A DNA stretch of 64,000 nt, from assembly GCA_024072375.1 (NCBI GenBank), contig CP099617.1, positions 3,169,001-3,233,000 of the forward strand, written 5' to 3'. Position numbers and translations under genes: made by a program. Each line of letters begins with the position of its first letter. Position 1 is the first letter of the stretch. Under the pieces are notes generated by a model. It ran no database searches, had not been told where the DNA came from, and saw only the letters and a list, made by a program, of their open reading frames with translations. Source of the stretch: Sphingomonadaceae bacterium OTU29LAMAA1. Its GTDB lineage: Bacteria > Pseudomonadota > Alphaproteobacteria > Sphingomonadales > Sphingomonadaceae. This document shows positions 50,284 to 60,103 of this stretch, one piece after another.

Positions 50284-51557
50284 TTCCCGTCTCGTACGCT
50301 ACCGTCCTTGGCCGTCCACCGGGCGAAGGCGGCGATGACCACGAACGCGGCGGCGGGGATGAGCATCGCCGCCGTGATTCCTGCGCGATCGGACAGCCAG
50401 CCGATCGCCGCGGTCAGCAGGGCGCCGCCAATGATCGCCATGATCAGCAGCGACGATCCGGCACGGCGCAACGGCCCCAGACCCTCGACACCCAGCGCGA
50501 AGATCGTCGGGAACTGGATCGACATGAAGAAGCTGGTGCCGACGAGCGCGTACAGGCCGAACCGGCCCCCGACGGTCGCGGCCAGGATCGTCAGGATTGC
50601 CGCGATGCCGGCGAATACCGCGAGGATCGTTGCCGGGCGCACCCTCGCCATCGCGATGGTGCCGGCAAAGCGGCCGGCGGCGAACAGCACCAGCGATACG
50701 AACAGTGCATCCGCCGCCTCTCGCTCGCCGATACCGGGGATGTTCGCCTGCGCGTAGCGGATGGTGAAGCTCCACAGGCCCACTTGCGCACCGACGTAGA
50801 GCAACTGCGCCGCTGCCGCGAAGATCAGGCGAGGACGGCGCGCGGCGGCCCGGATGCCCGACCACGACGCCACTGCCGGCGCGCCCGGATCGCCCGGCGG
50901 AAAGCGCAGGCAGGCCGCCACGGCCGCAAACGCCAGCACGATGCACCCGATCAGCAGATAGGGGGCCTGCACCGCGCGGACCTCCATGCCGTAATAGGCG
51001 AGCCGCTCCGCCGCCGTCATGGCACCCAGCGTGGCCTCGTCATGCTCGATGCCCGACAGGATGAAGTTGCGGCCGATCAGGATGCCCGTGATCGCGCCGA
51101 CCGGGTTGGCGGCCTGCGCCCAGTTCAGCCGCCGCGCCGCAGCGGCGGGATCGCCGAGTTCGGTCATCAACGGATTCGCCGCCGTCTCCAGAAACGCGAG
51201 GCCCGACGCGATCACGAACAGCGCCAGCAGGAACAGCGCATACAGGCTGCCCTCCGCCGCCGGATAGAACAGCAATGCGCCGCAGCCGTAGAGGATCAGG
51301 CCGGTGACGATCGCCGCCTTGTACCCGCGCGCGCTCATCAGCATCGCTGCGGGGATCGCGAACAGGAAATAGCCGAAATAGAATACTTGCTGGACGAAGC
51401 TGGTGCCGAAATCCGACAGCGCGAACGCCTTCCTGAACTGCGCGATCAGGATGTCGTTGAGGTTGTTCGCCATCCCCCACAGGAAGAACAGGCTGACCGT
51501 CAGCACGATGGCGGCGGTGTAGCGCGGTTTGGTCTGTCCGGCGGTCACGGTCGGCAT
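50280..51557 (-). CDS. fucP: FucP-type sugar:H+ symporter (MFS)
   Basis: 425 residues with about 12 helices. Typical FucP-family segments: SLFFLWGMANNLNDILIAQFRKAFALSDFGTSFVQQVFYFGYFLFAIPAA, ASGLAFLETAANPLMTELGDP, RLNWAQAANPVGAITGILIG and MSIQFPTIFALGVEGLG. It imports L-fucose or a related monosaccharide across the inner membrane. AGGA lies nine bases before the ATG. It follows the SDR gene by 10 nt and overlaps the PL10 gene. Given the rhamnosidase in the locus, L-rhamnose or another 6-deoxy sugar is also possible. Confidence 0.88.
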   Translation of the reverse strand: MPTVTAGQTKPRYTAAIVLTVSLFFLWGMANNLNDILIAQFRKAFALSDFGTSFVQQVFYFGYFLFAIPAAMLMSARGYKAAIVTGLILYGCGALLFYPAAEGSLYALFLLALFVIASGLAFLETAANPLMTELGDPAAAARRLNWAQAANPVGAITGILIGRNFILSGIEHDEATLGAMTAAERLAYYGMEVRAVQAPYLLIGCIVLAFAAVAACLRFPPGDPGAPAVASWSGIRAAARRPRLIFAAAAQLLYVGAQVGLWSFTIRYAQANIPGIGEREAADALFVSLVLFAAGRFAGTIAMARVRPATILAVFAGIAAILTILAATVGGRFGLYALVGTSFFMSIQFPTIFALGVEGLGPLRRAGSSLLIMAIIGGALLTAAIGWLSDRAGITAAMLIPAAAFVVIAAFARWTAKDGSVRDGK

Positions 51558-51567
51558 GGCGTGGGTC

Positions 51568-53626
<2,059 letters not shown>

Positions 53627-53630
<4 letters not shown>

Positions 53631-54382
53631 AACAGGCTCCATCCGCCGTCGATTACCGCGGTGGTGCCGGTGGTGAAGGCGCTTTCGTCGGATGCGAGGT
53701 GCACGGCCAGTGCGGCGATCTCGTCGACGCGTCCCAGCCGGCCGACAGGCTGGCGTGCGGCGAAGGCGGCATGCGCCTCCGCGACGCTCGACCCGTCGCG
53801 GTCGGCGCGTTCGCGCACACGCGCCAGCAGCGACGGCGTTTCGACCGTGCCGGGGCAGATCGCATTGCAGCGGACGCCGTCGCCGACGAAGTCCGCTGCC
53901 ACCGCCTTGGTCATGCCGATGACCGCCGCCTTGGTCGTGCCATAGGCGAAGCGGTCGGGCACGCCGATGATCGACGATGCGACCGAGGCGATGTTGACGA
54001 TCGAACCCTGCCGCTGCGCGATCATCGCCGGCAGACAGGCACGGATCGTCCGGAACATCGCCGTCACGTTCAGCGCGAAGCTCGTGTCCCAGTCGTCGAA
54101 CGTGCAGTCGAGCGCGCTGCCGGCGTGGACGATCCCCGCCGCATTCACCAGCACGTCGATCGCACCCGTCCGTTCGGGTAACCGGTCGATCGCCGCGTGA
54201 TCGAGCAGGTCGAGAACGATCGGGTGCGCCGCGTCACCGAGCAGCGCGGCGTCGCGATCCAGCGCGAACACGGTCGCACCTTCACGTTCGAATGCCGCGA
54301 CGATCGCATGCCCGATTCCCTGACCCGCCGCCGTGACGAGCACGCGCTTGCCCTCCAGTCGTCCGCCCATCCGCTCCTGCAT
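53627..54382 (-). CDS. SDR, probable 2-keto-3-deoxy-L-fuconate dehydrogenase
   Basis: 251 residues: [14 protein letters not shown] (cofactor site), [58 protein letters not shown] (Ser, Tyr, Lys) and [14 protein letters not shown]. This pattern is that of the 2-keto-3-deoxy-L-fuconate 4-dehydrogenase / BDH2-like SDRs that act right after FucD, and the gene sits directly upstream of fucD. It is the first gene of the six-gene operon. The ATG at 54382 is used; an ATG at 54370 with GGAG three bases before it is an alternative. Confidence 0.85.
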
Positions 54383-54388
54383 TCTTTC

Positions 54389-54403
54389 TGAAACTATGTT
54401 TTA
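54389..54403. promoter_or_regulatory. KdgR-like operator before the fucose/pectin operon
   Basis: TGAAAC-TAT-GTTTTA, an inverted repeat with 5 of 6 pairs matching. It resembles the GAAA/TTTC half-sites bound by IclR-family KdgR repressors of pectin genes. It lies 7 nt upstream of the first SDR start and about 80 nt before the divergent iclR-type gene, so it is well placed to control the operon and perhaps the regulator itself. Confidence 0.5.
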
Positions 54404-54480
54404 CAGGTGGAAGCTAGCTGGATGGCGGGGGCTAGGCAAGAACGCTTTTCAACCCGTCGCTGTCGTGAGAAACCGCGAAT

Positions 54481-55278
54481 ATGACCGAGAAGAGCACAAA
54501 GTCGCGCAGCGCCTATGCCGCGCCCGCACTGGAACGAGGCTTCGACATCCTCGAATTGCTGGCGACCATGCCTGCCGGTCTGACGATCAGCGAGATCGCG
54601 CAGCAGCTTGGACGATCGATGAGCGAGGTGTTCCGCGTGACGATCGTGATGGAGCGGCGCGGCTGGCTGCGGAAGGACCCGCAGTCCGATCATTACAGCG
54701 TCTCCTACTGGATGCTGGATGTCGCCTATCGCGCGACGCCGGCACGATCGCTGGCCACGGTTGCCGCGCCGGTCATGCAGTCGCTGGTCTCGGCGACCAA
54801 CCAGTCCTGCCATCTGGTCGTCCGGGCGGAGGCGCGCGGGCTGGTCGTCCAGCGGATCGAGAACCTGGGTCCGGCGGGGTTCGCGATGCGCGCCGGCGCC
54901 GTGATCGATCTCGTCACCAGTTGTTCGGGGCATGTGCTGCTGGCCTTCGCCGACGACGCGCAACGCGATGCCATCATCGCCGCCCAGCCGGCGGACGCAG
55001 CCGCCGCGATACGCAAGCTGCGACCGCATCTGGCGGTCGTGCGGGCGCAGGGATACGAGATGAGTCCCAGCGCGCGCGCGTCCGGCGTCACCGATATCAG
55101 CGTGCCGATCTTCGCCTTCGGCGGTGCGATCACCGCGGCGTTGACGGTGCCCTATCTCGAGATGATCGACGGCTCCCAACGCACCGATCTGGTGGCGACG
55201 CGCGAGATGCTGATGGCGGCCGGCGCGGCGATCTCGGAGTCGCTGGGTGCATCCTCCGGACCGCGTCGTCCCGACTGA
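54481..55278 (+). CDS. IclR family transcriptional regulator
   Basis: 265 residues: N-terminal winged HTH (ALERGFDILELLATMPAGLTISEIAQQLGRSMSEVFRVTIVMERRGWL, about residues 16-62) and a C-terminal IclR effector domain (NQSCHLVVRAEARGLVVQRIE, IDLVTSCSGHVLLAF, MSPSARASGVTDISVPIFAFGGAITAALTVPYL). It is divergent from the SDR-fucD-SDR-fucP-PL10-DUF4450 operon, with a KdgR-like dyad between. I infer that it represses that operon until a pathway intermediate (fuconate or keto-deoxy sugar) binds. Confidence 0.92.
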   Translation: MTEKSTKSRSAYAAPALERGFDILELLATMPAGLTISEIAQQLGRSMSEVFRVTIVMERRGWLRKDPQSDHYSVSYWMLDVAYRATPARSLATVAAPVMQSLVSATNQSCHLVVRAEARGLVVQRIENLGPAGFAMRAGAVIDLVTSCSGHVLLAFADDAQRDAIIAAQPADAAAAIRKLRPHLAVVRAQGYEMSPSARASGVTDISVPIFAFGGAITAALTVPYLEMIDGSQRTDLVATREMLMAAGAAISESLGASSGPRRPD

Positions 55279-55291
55279 GTGTCCCGACCGC

Positions 55292-55320
55292 TGACGGGAA
55301 ACCCGGGATAACGCCCGTCA
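55292..55320 (+). terminator. Hairpin after the IclR-type gene
   Basis: A 7-bp perfect stem (tgacggg/cccgtca), extendable at its base by ccg/cgg pairs, 13 nt after the stop. The loop is 15 nt. There is no T-run, so efficiency is uncertain. Confidence 0.5.
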
Positions 55321-55400
55321 GGCGGCGGCAAAGCGGCGATTGTACAAGGCGGCCGCGGCGGGCATGGTCGCGGCAGGATGCCTCAGGGGAATAAAACAAC

Positions 55401-56201
55401 ATGAACCGCCTGCTCACCGCGTTTACCTGCATCGCCACGCTCGGGGCCACGGCCGTCGTCGCGCAGACGGTCGCACCGTCGAAGGAGATCGCCGCCGCTG
55501 TCCAGTTGCCGACGCGGACCCCGGCGAACCAGGCGCGCGATGCCTATCGTCACCCGGCGCAGACATTGGCCTTCTTCGGCGTGAAGCCGACGCAGACCGT
55601 CGTCGAGTTCCTGCCGGCCGGCGGCTGGTATGCCGAAATCCTCGCGCCACTGGTGAAGGGTCGCGGGCATTACGTCGCATTGGTGCCGACCACCCAGGCC
55701 GAGCGTACCCGCACCGCGTTCGCCGACAAGGCATCCGTCTATGGTCCGACGCAGGTCGCCACGATCGACTTCAAGACGGGGGCATCGTCGATCCCGGCCG
55801 GCAGCGCGGACGTGGTGCTGACGTTCCGCAACGTCCACAACCTGCTGATGCAGGACGATCCCGCGGTGGCGGAGCGTGTTTTCAAGGCGTTCTATGCGGC
55901 GTTGAAGCCGGGTGGCGTGCTGGGTGTCGTCGACCATCGCCTGCCCGAACAGATGGATTCGGCGCGCGAGAAGACGAGCGGTTACATCAAGCGGTCGACG
56001 ATCGTCCGGCTGGCGCAGGCGGCGGGTTTCCGGCTTGCCGGCGAATCCGCGATCAACGCGAATCCCAAGGATACGCACGACCATCCGGAAGGCGTCTGGA
56101 CGCTGCCCCCGACATACCGGCTGAAGGACGTCGATCGTGCGAAATACGCCGCGATCGGCGAAAGTGACCGCATCACGATCAGGTTCGTGAAAGCGCGCTG
56201 A
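55401..56201 (+). CDS. Secreted class I methyltransferase-like protein (COG4798 type)
   Basis: 266 residues with a clear signal peptide (MNRLLTAFTCIATLGATAVVAQ). The remainder looks like a SAM-dependent methyltransferase: TVVEFLPAGGWYAEILAPLV replaces the motif I GxGxG, DVVLTFRNVHNLL is motif IV-like, and FYAALKPGGVLGVVDHR is motif V/VI. Exported members of this group are annotated as predicted methyltransferases, but SAM is not known in the periplasm, so activity is uncertain. AGGGGAA lies upstream of the ATG. It is a single gene, apparently unrelated to its neighbours. Confidence 0.8.
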   Translation: MNRLLTAFTCIATLGATAVVAQTVAPSKEIAAAVQLPTRTPANQARDAYRHPAQTLAFFGVKPTQTVVEFLPAGGWYAEILAPLVKGRGHYVALVPTTQAERTRTAFADKASVYGPTQVATIDFKTGASSIPAGSADVVLTFRNVHNLLMQDDPAVAERVFKAFYAALKPGGVLGVVDHRLPEQMDSAREKTSGYIKRSTIVRLAQAAGFRLAGESAINANPKDTHDHPEGVWTLPPTYRLKDVDRAKYAAIGESDRITIRFVKAR

Positions 56202-56258
56202 TCGTTTCAGGACGGGAGCGTTCCGTAACCGCTCGCTCCCGGCCATCTACGCCGACGG

Positions 56259-56534
56259 CTATTCCAGATCGTTCTCGCTGATGACGACCACTGTCTGGTC
56301 GGGATTGCGGGCAAGCGCGCTCAGGCCGGCCTCGGCGATCTCGTCGGAAAAGCGGTTGAACATCTCGATAGCGTCGTCGTCCTCGGGCGCATCGCCGCTC
56401 AGGGCTTCCAGCACGTCGTAATGGACGGCGAACTGCACCTCGTCCGCATCGACCTCTCCGGAAAATTCCACCTGCCGTTCGGTGGGATTGTCCTGAACGG
56501 ACGCGATGTCGATATCGAGCTTGTCGGCAGCCAT
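56259..56534 (-). CDS. Small acidic protein, DUF1488-like
   Basis: 91 residues, strongly acidic, with no signal or membrane helix. The pattern (RQVEFSGEVDADEVQFAVHYDVLEAL...IAEAGLSALARNPDQTVVVISENDLE) resembles DUF1488 proteins, small cytoplasmic proteins of unknown function. The start ATG at 56534 is followed by clean coding and has a TTACC/AAAGGTTACC-type site upstream. Nothing in its neighbourhood suggests a role. Confidence 0.65.
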   Translation of the reverse strand: MAADKLDIDIASVQDNPTERQVEFSGEVDADEVQFAVHYDVLEALSGDAPEDDDAIEMFNRFSDEIAEAGLSALARNPDQTVVVISENDLE

Positions 56535-56630
56535 GGTAACCTTTCAGATCTGTCGGCCCGTGTCGCCGGACCGATCGCCATAGCGCCGGACGTTCTTCAA
56601 TGTTCCCTGCCGGTCGTCACACGGAGGCGA

Positions 56631-57056
56631 TCACGCTCCCCATTCCGGACCGTCGTCATCCGGATAGAAGCCGTGTGGGTCGGCGTCTGCCCGGCGCGAT
56701 CGACCCGACGGCGACGAGGACGCCTCCGGCGGACGGTCCGGCAGCGTCGGAGCATCGCCGCCGAATCGCACCCGCACGAATGCCGACCCGCCGTCCAGTG
56801 CCTGGAAGATCGCCCTCACCGATTCGCCGCGGGCGATCCGCGCGCCGATATAGGGCGCCCGCTCGGCCGTGACGTAGCCGATCTGCACGCCGCGCGGCCC
56901 GACCACGGCGATCGCATGACTGTCGTGCCTGTTCTTCGGCTCCGGCACCAGCTCGACCGGTTCGCCGGGCAGCGTCATCATGATCTCGGACCGGCGATTG
57001 CTGCCGTTCCCGTTCGGGAAGTCGATGCCGACGATGGCGAGGGTCAGTTCCTGCAT
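56631..57056 (-). CDS. HIRAN-domain protein
   Basis: 141 residues. Residues 4-95 match the HIRAN pattern (LAIVGIDFPN..., MMTLPGEPVELVPEPKNRHDSHAIAVVGPRGVQIGYVTAERAPYIGARI). It is followed by a disordered Pro/Ser/Arg/Asp-rich tail ending DDDGPEWGA. HIRAN domains bind DNA ends or stalled forks in eukaryotic helicases. Bacterial stand-alone versions are of unknown role. GGA lies a few bases before the ATG. It is divergent from a small ORF at 57108. Confidence 0.85.
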   Translation of the reverse strand: MQELTLAIVGIDFPNGNGSNRRSEIMMTLPGEPVELVPEPKNRHDSHAIAVVGPRGVQIGYVTAERAPYIGARIARGESVRAIFQALDGGSAFVRVRFGGDAPTLPDRPPEASSSPSGRSRRADADPHGFYPDDDGPEWGA

Positions 57057-57107
57057 GCCCGTCCTCCATACTCTTGCGGCCCGGCGTCGAACGCATATTG
57101 TGGGCCG

Positions 57108-57356
57108 ATGGCTGATTTCGACGACAGTTTCGATCCCGAACTCGGGGCGGCATGCAACCGGCTGGCGGCCTGGGTCGAACCGTTACCGGAAGGCGCCGTG
57201 ATCGATCCGGTCTCGCGGCTTACCGAGCGGGACCTGGCGCTGATATTGCGACGTCTGCATGCCACTCGCCTCGCCGGGGATGCGCAGGACCGACCCATGA
57301 ACGAGCCGCCCCGCAGCGCCGGTCGCGCCTCGGTACCGCTCACCGCGAAGAGCTGA
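57108..57356 (+). CDS. Small hypothetical protein
   Basis: 82 residues starting MADFDDSFDPELGAACNRLAAWV, with an acidic N-terminus, a helical middle (LTERDLALILRRLHATRLAG) and a basic disordered tail. I do not recognise a family. It is divergent from the HIRAN gene with 51 nt between, and its end overlaps the end of the convergent small membrane protein by 17 nt. The upstream GGGCCG is a poor ribosome-binding site, so it may not be a gene. Confidence 0.45.
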   Translation: MADFDDSFDPELGAACNRLAAWVEPLPEGAVIDPVSRLTERDLALILRRLHATRLAGDAQDRPMNEPPRSAGRASVPLTAKS

Positions 57357-57558
57357 CGTCCGGTTCGGGGGGCGGGCCGGGGCTCGCCCGCGCGACGCGG
57401 ACGATCACCGCGGTCGACAGCAGGATCGACGTGACCATCGCACCGATGGCCAGCAGGCCGGACGTATCGATCGCCAGCTCTGCCCGAACGATCGACCGGC
57501 GCCCGATCCTGACCTTGAGCCGGGCATGATGGCGCGCATCGTGCAGAGGCCCCATCAC
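57340..57558 (-). CDS. Small single-span membrane protein
   Basis: 72 residues: a basic N-terminus (HDARHHARLKVRIGRRSIVRAEL), one membrane helix (LLAIGAMVTSILLSTAVIVRVA, about 34-56) and a Pro/Ser-rich tail. The ATG overlaps the AI-2E-family gene's stop as ATGA, so it is probably translated with it and may work with it. I do not recognise a family. Confidence 0.6.
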   Translation of the reverse strand: MMGPLHDARHHARLKVRIGRRSIVRAELAIDTSGLLAIGAMVTSILLSTAVIVRVARASPGPPPEPDVSSSR

Positions 57559-59495
57559 GCCGCCTGGCTGAGATCGGGAGCGGTCGCGATGTCGGTCACC
57601 ACGTCCACCGCCGACGCCAGCGAACCGACATAGCTGTCCGCGCCCAGCACGCGCTGGATCTGTTCGTCGCTAAGCGCCGCTTCACCCTGCGGCCACAGCC
57701 CCACCAGGATGTGTGCGCCCGGTGCTTCGCGGCGAAGGCGCCGGACGAGATACCGCAAGTGGCTGGGGCTGCCGCCGATCTCCAGATACGACAGACAGAT
57801 CATGCGGGTGCCGCTGTAGTCGACGCGCTGGACGGCATCGCGCGCGACGGCGGCATGCGGAATACGCCGCGTGCCGAACCCGCGCCGGGCGAGCAGTTGC
57901 GCCAGCATCGCGGTGACCGCGTCGTCCAGCACGCCGCGGCCGGCGATGCAGGTCACGGCATGGCTTTCCCGCCAGTCGTCCGGCGCCTGCGTGGCGCCGG
58001 ACGCCGGCACGACCATCCCCGTCGTATCGGCGGCCGGCATCGGGTTGAGCGTCTTTGCGACCGGTGCCGCTGCCGGCAGTCCATCGTCCTGCTCGCTGAG
58101 TTCATCGACGACCGTCGACATAGCGTGGACGATCCGCTCCGCACCGGCGCGATCCACGACGCCGCGACGCGCGTCTTCGGCCGCCAGTTTCAGACCACCG
58201 AGTGCGACCTCGTCGTAATAACTGGCGAGCGAGCGGTCCTTCAGCAGCAGTTCCGCCTGCTCCAGCGCTTCTTCGGGATCGGCCGCCAGCATCCGCTGGT
58301 AGAAGCTCTCGACCGGGGTCAACGCCGGTCGATCGCCAAGCAGGATATCGAGGAATTCCAGCGCCGGAACATGGCGGCCCAGCACCACAAGGCACAGCGT
58401 CAGCGGCATCGACAGGACCAGACCCACCGGTCCCCAGATCCAGGTCCAGAACACCGCGGCGAGGATGACGGACAAGGGCGAAAGGCCCGTCGAATGGCCG
58501 TAGAGCAGCGGCTCGACGACATAGCCGATCAGCGGCTCGACCACCGCGAACAGCACCGCCACCTCGATCACCATCGTCCAGCCGGGATCGACGCCCGCTG
58601 CCAGCGCGAGAGGCAAGGCGGCGCCGAGCAACGCACCGACATAGGGTACGAACCGCAGGATCCCTGCGAGGATGCCCCACAATGCCGGCACCGGTACGCC
58701 GATCGCCCACAATCCGATGCCGATGACGATCCCGAAGCTGGTGTTCACCGCCAGCTGCGACAGGAAATATTTGGACAGGCGCGCGCCGGCGTCGTCCATC
58801 GCAAGCGTAGTGCGGTGCAGGTCCGACGATCCGAACAGCCGGATCATCCGATCGCGCAGATCCTCCTTCTGCATCAGGATGAAGATCGCCACGACGAGGA
58901 CGATGACGAACGTCTCGAACGGCCCGACGACCGGGCCGAGCACCTGTCCCGCGACGGTGAAGGCATCGGGTTCGCGATCGGTGACGCGAACAGGCACGGG
59001 TTCGCGCGATCGGCTCGCCAGCACACGCTCGACATTGCTTTGCGGCGGTCCGGCGGCGGCGCGTGGCGGTGGCGCCTTGTCCTGTGCGAAGAAGGCGACG
59101 CGATCGGCTGCGAAGCCCTTTGCCGAGGCCACCTTGTCGTCGATCGTCCGCAGATATCCGGGTGCGTCGTCGGCAAGCGAAGCGACCTGCATGCCGACGA
59201 GCGTGCCGACGCCGCCCAGCAATCCCAGCGCCGCCAGCACCGATATCATCACCGCCAGCCCCTTGGGCAAGCGGGCGTGACGCAGCGCGGCGACCACCGG
59301 CGACAGGACGAACGACAGCAGGATGGCGAGCGTGATCGGGATCAGCACGTCCTTCGCGAAGAACAATCCCGCTATGACGACCACGCCGACGGCCAGCCCC
59401 AGCAGGCCGTTCATGCCCGGCACTTGCGCGGGCACGACCCGCGCAGGCCCTGCGAGCGACGCGCTGTCTACAGCTTTGCGGTCGCCCTGATCCAT
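57555..59495 (-). CDS. AI-2E family transporter (PerM-like) with long C-terminal extension
   Basis: 646 residues. The first 370 or so are the usual AI-2E/PerM membrane domain: GLAVGVVVIAGLFFAKDVLIPITLAILLSFVLSPVV, a hydrophilic insert, then IVLVVAIFILMQKEDLRDRMIRLFG, GILAGILRFVPYVGALLGAALPL, VVEPLIGYVVEPLLYG and VFWTWIWGPVGLVLSMPLTLCLVVLGRHV. The extra 270 residues hold a helical region (EEALEQAELLLKDRSLASYYDEVALGGLKLAAEDARRG) and a Rossmann-like segment (AVTCIAGRGVLDDAVTAMLAQLLARRGFGTRRI), reminiscent of B12-binding modules without an obvious cobalamin His. The substrate is unknown. AGGGGTGAAAC precedes the ATG. Confidence 0.88.
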   Translation of the reverse strand: MDQGDRKAVDSASLAGPARVVPAQVPGMNGLLGLAVGVVVIAGLFFAKDVLIPITLAILLSFVLSPVVAALRHARLPKGLAVMISVLAALGLLGGVGTLVGMQVASLADDAPGYLRTIDDKVASAKGFAADRVAFFAQDKAPPPRAAAGPPQSNVERVLASRSREPVPVRVTDREPDAFTVAGQVLGPVVGPFETFVIVLVVAIFILMQKEDLRDRMIRLFGSSDLHRTTLAMDDAGARLSKYFLSQLAVNTSFGIVIGIGLWAIGVPVPALWGILAGILRFVPYVGALLGAALPLALAAGVDPGWTMVIEVAVLFAVVEPLIGYVVEPLLYGHSTGLSPLSVILAAVFWTWIWGPVGLVLSMPLTLCLVVLGRHVPALEFLDILLGDRPALTPVESFYQRMLAADPEEALEQAELLLKDRSLASYYDEVALGGLKLAAEDARRGVVDRAGAERIVHAMSTVVDELSEQDDGLPAAAPVAKTLNPMPAADTTGMVVPASGATQAPDDWRESHAVTCIAGRGVLDDAVTAMLAQLLARRGFGTRRIPHAAVARDAVQRVDYSGTRMICLSYLEIGGSPSHLRYLVRRLRREAPGAHILVGLWPQGEAALSDEQIQRVLGADSYVGSLASAVDVVTDIATAPDLSQAA

Positions 59496-59591
59496 GTTTC
59501 ACCCCTGATGTTGTGGATCGCGAACGAACGGCGGGGTGGCGAGTTCACGGCGGTGTACGAATTGCTGCCGTTACGGCACGACCAGCGGCGT

Positions 59592-59619
59592 GCCGGGTGA
59601 CCCGTCCGGGTCACCCGGC
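59592..59619. terminator. Hairpin between the helical-protein gene and the AI-2E-family gene
   Basis: A perfect 13-bp inverted repeat (gccgggtgacccg and complement) with a minimal loop, 6 nt after the stop of the 125-residue protein gene on the minus strand. No T-tract follows. Confidence 0.6.
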
Positions 59620-59625
59620 CGGCGA

Positions 59626-60003
59626 TCACTTCTTGCGGGCGCGCTTCGGCGCTGCCGCGGCCTCGGCGTCTTCTTCCTCGTCCGGCTGGTCCTCGCCGGC
59701 CTCGGTCAGGGCTTCACCCAATGCCTTCAGCTTGTCCTGCGACTTGTCCGCCTTGTCAGCGATCCTGGTGGTGGCGGTGCCCAGCCGGTGCAGCAGGGCA
59801 TGGACCCGGTCGCCGTCCGGCGTATCCTTTTCCAGCTGCTTGCGCAGGGATGCGAGGTCGCGCAGGATGCCCTTGGCCCCCGGCACGTCGACATCGGCGA
59901 GTGCGGCTTCCCAGTCCTCGACCATATCGGCGCCCTTGCTGGCCTTGGTCTCGTCGAGACCGCGATTGATCGCGTTCATCGTTCCGGCAAATTTGACGGC
60001 CAT
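59626..60003 (-). CDS. Small helical protein with acidic then Lys/Ala-rich tail
   Basis: 125 residues, predicted mostly helical (DMVEDWEAALADVDVPGAKGILRDLASLRKQLEKD, ADKADKSQDKLKALGEALTEAGEDQ). It ends in an acidic stretch (DEEEDAEAAAA) and a basic histone-like end (PKRARKK). I do not recognise a characterised family. The ATG at 60003 has GAGAGG about nine bases upstream. It follows the antiporter gene by 100 nt on the same strand. Confidence 0.7.
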   Translation of the reverse strand: MAVKFAGTMNAINRGLDETKASKGADMVEDWEAALADVDVPGAKGILRDLASLRKQLEKDTPDGDRVHALLHRLGTATTRIADKADKSQDKLKALGEALTEAGEDQPDEEEDAEAAAAPKRARKK

Positions 60004-60103
60004 CGGCGTAATCCTCTCACATGGGATAGGTCCCGGGCTGCGAACGAGGTGTGGGTGGAATGGCTCCGCCGACGCGGCGGCGATCGTATTGATGCATCGC
60101 AAG

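Noticed and set aside
57711..59600. 629-codon plus-strand open frame opposite the AI-2E-family gene
   Set aside because: Composition is Arg/His/Gln-rich without hydrophobic cores; the minus-strand membrane protein is clear.
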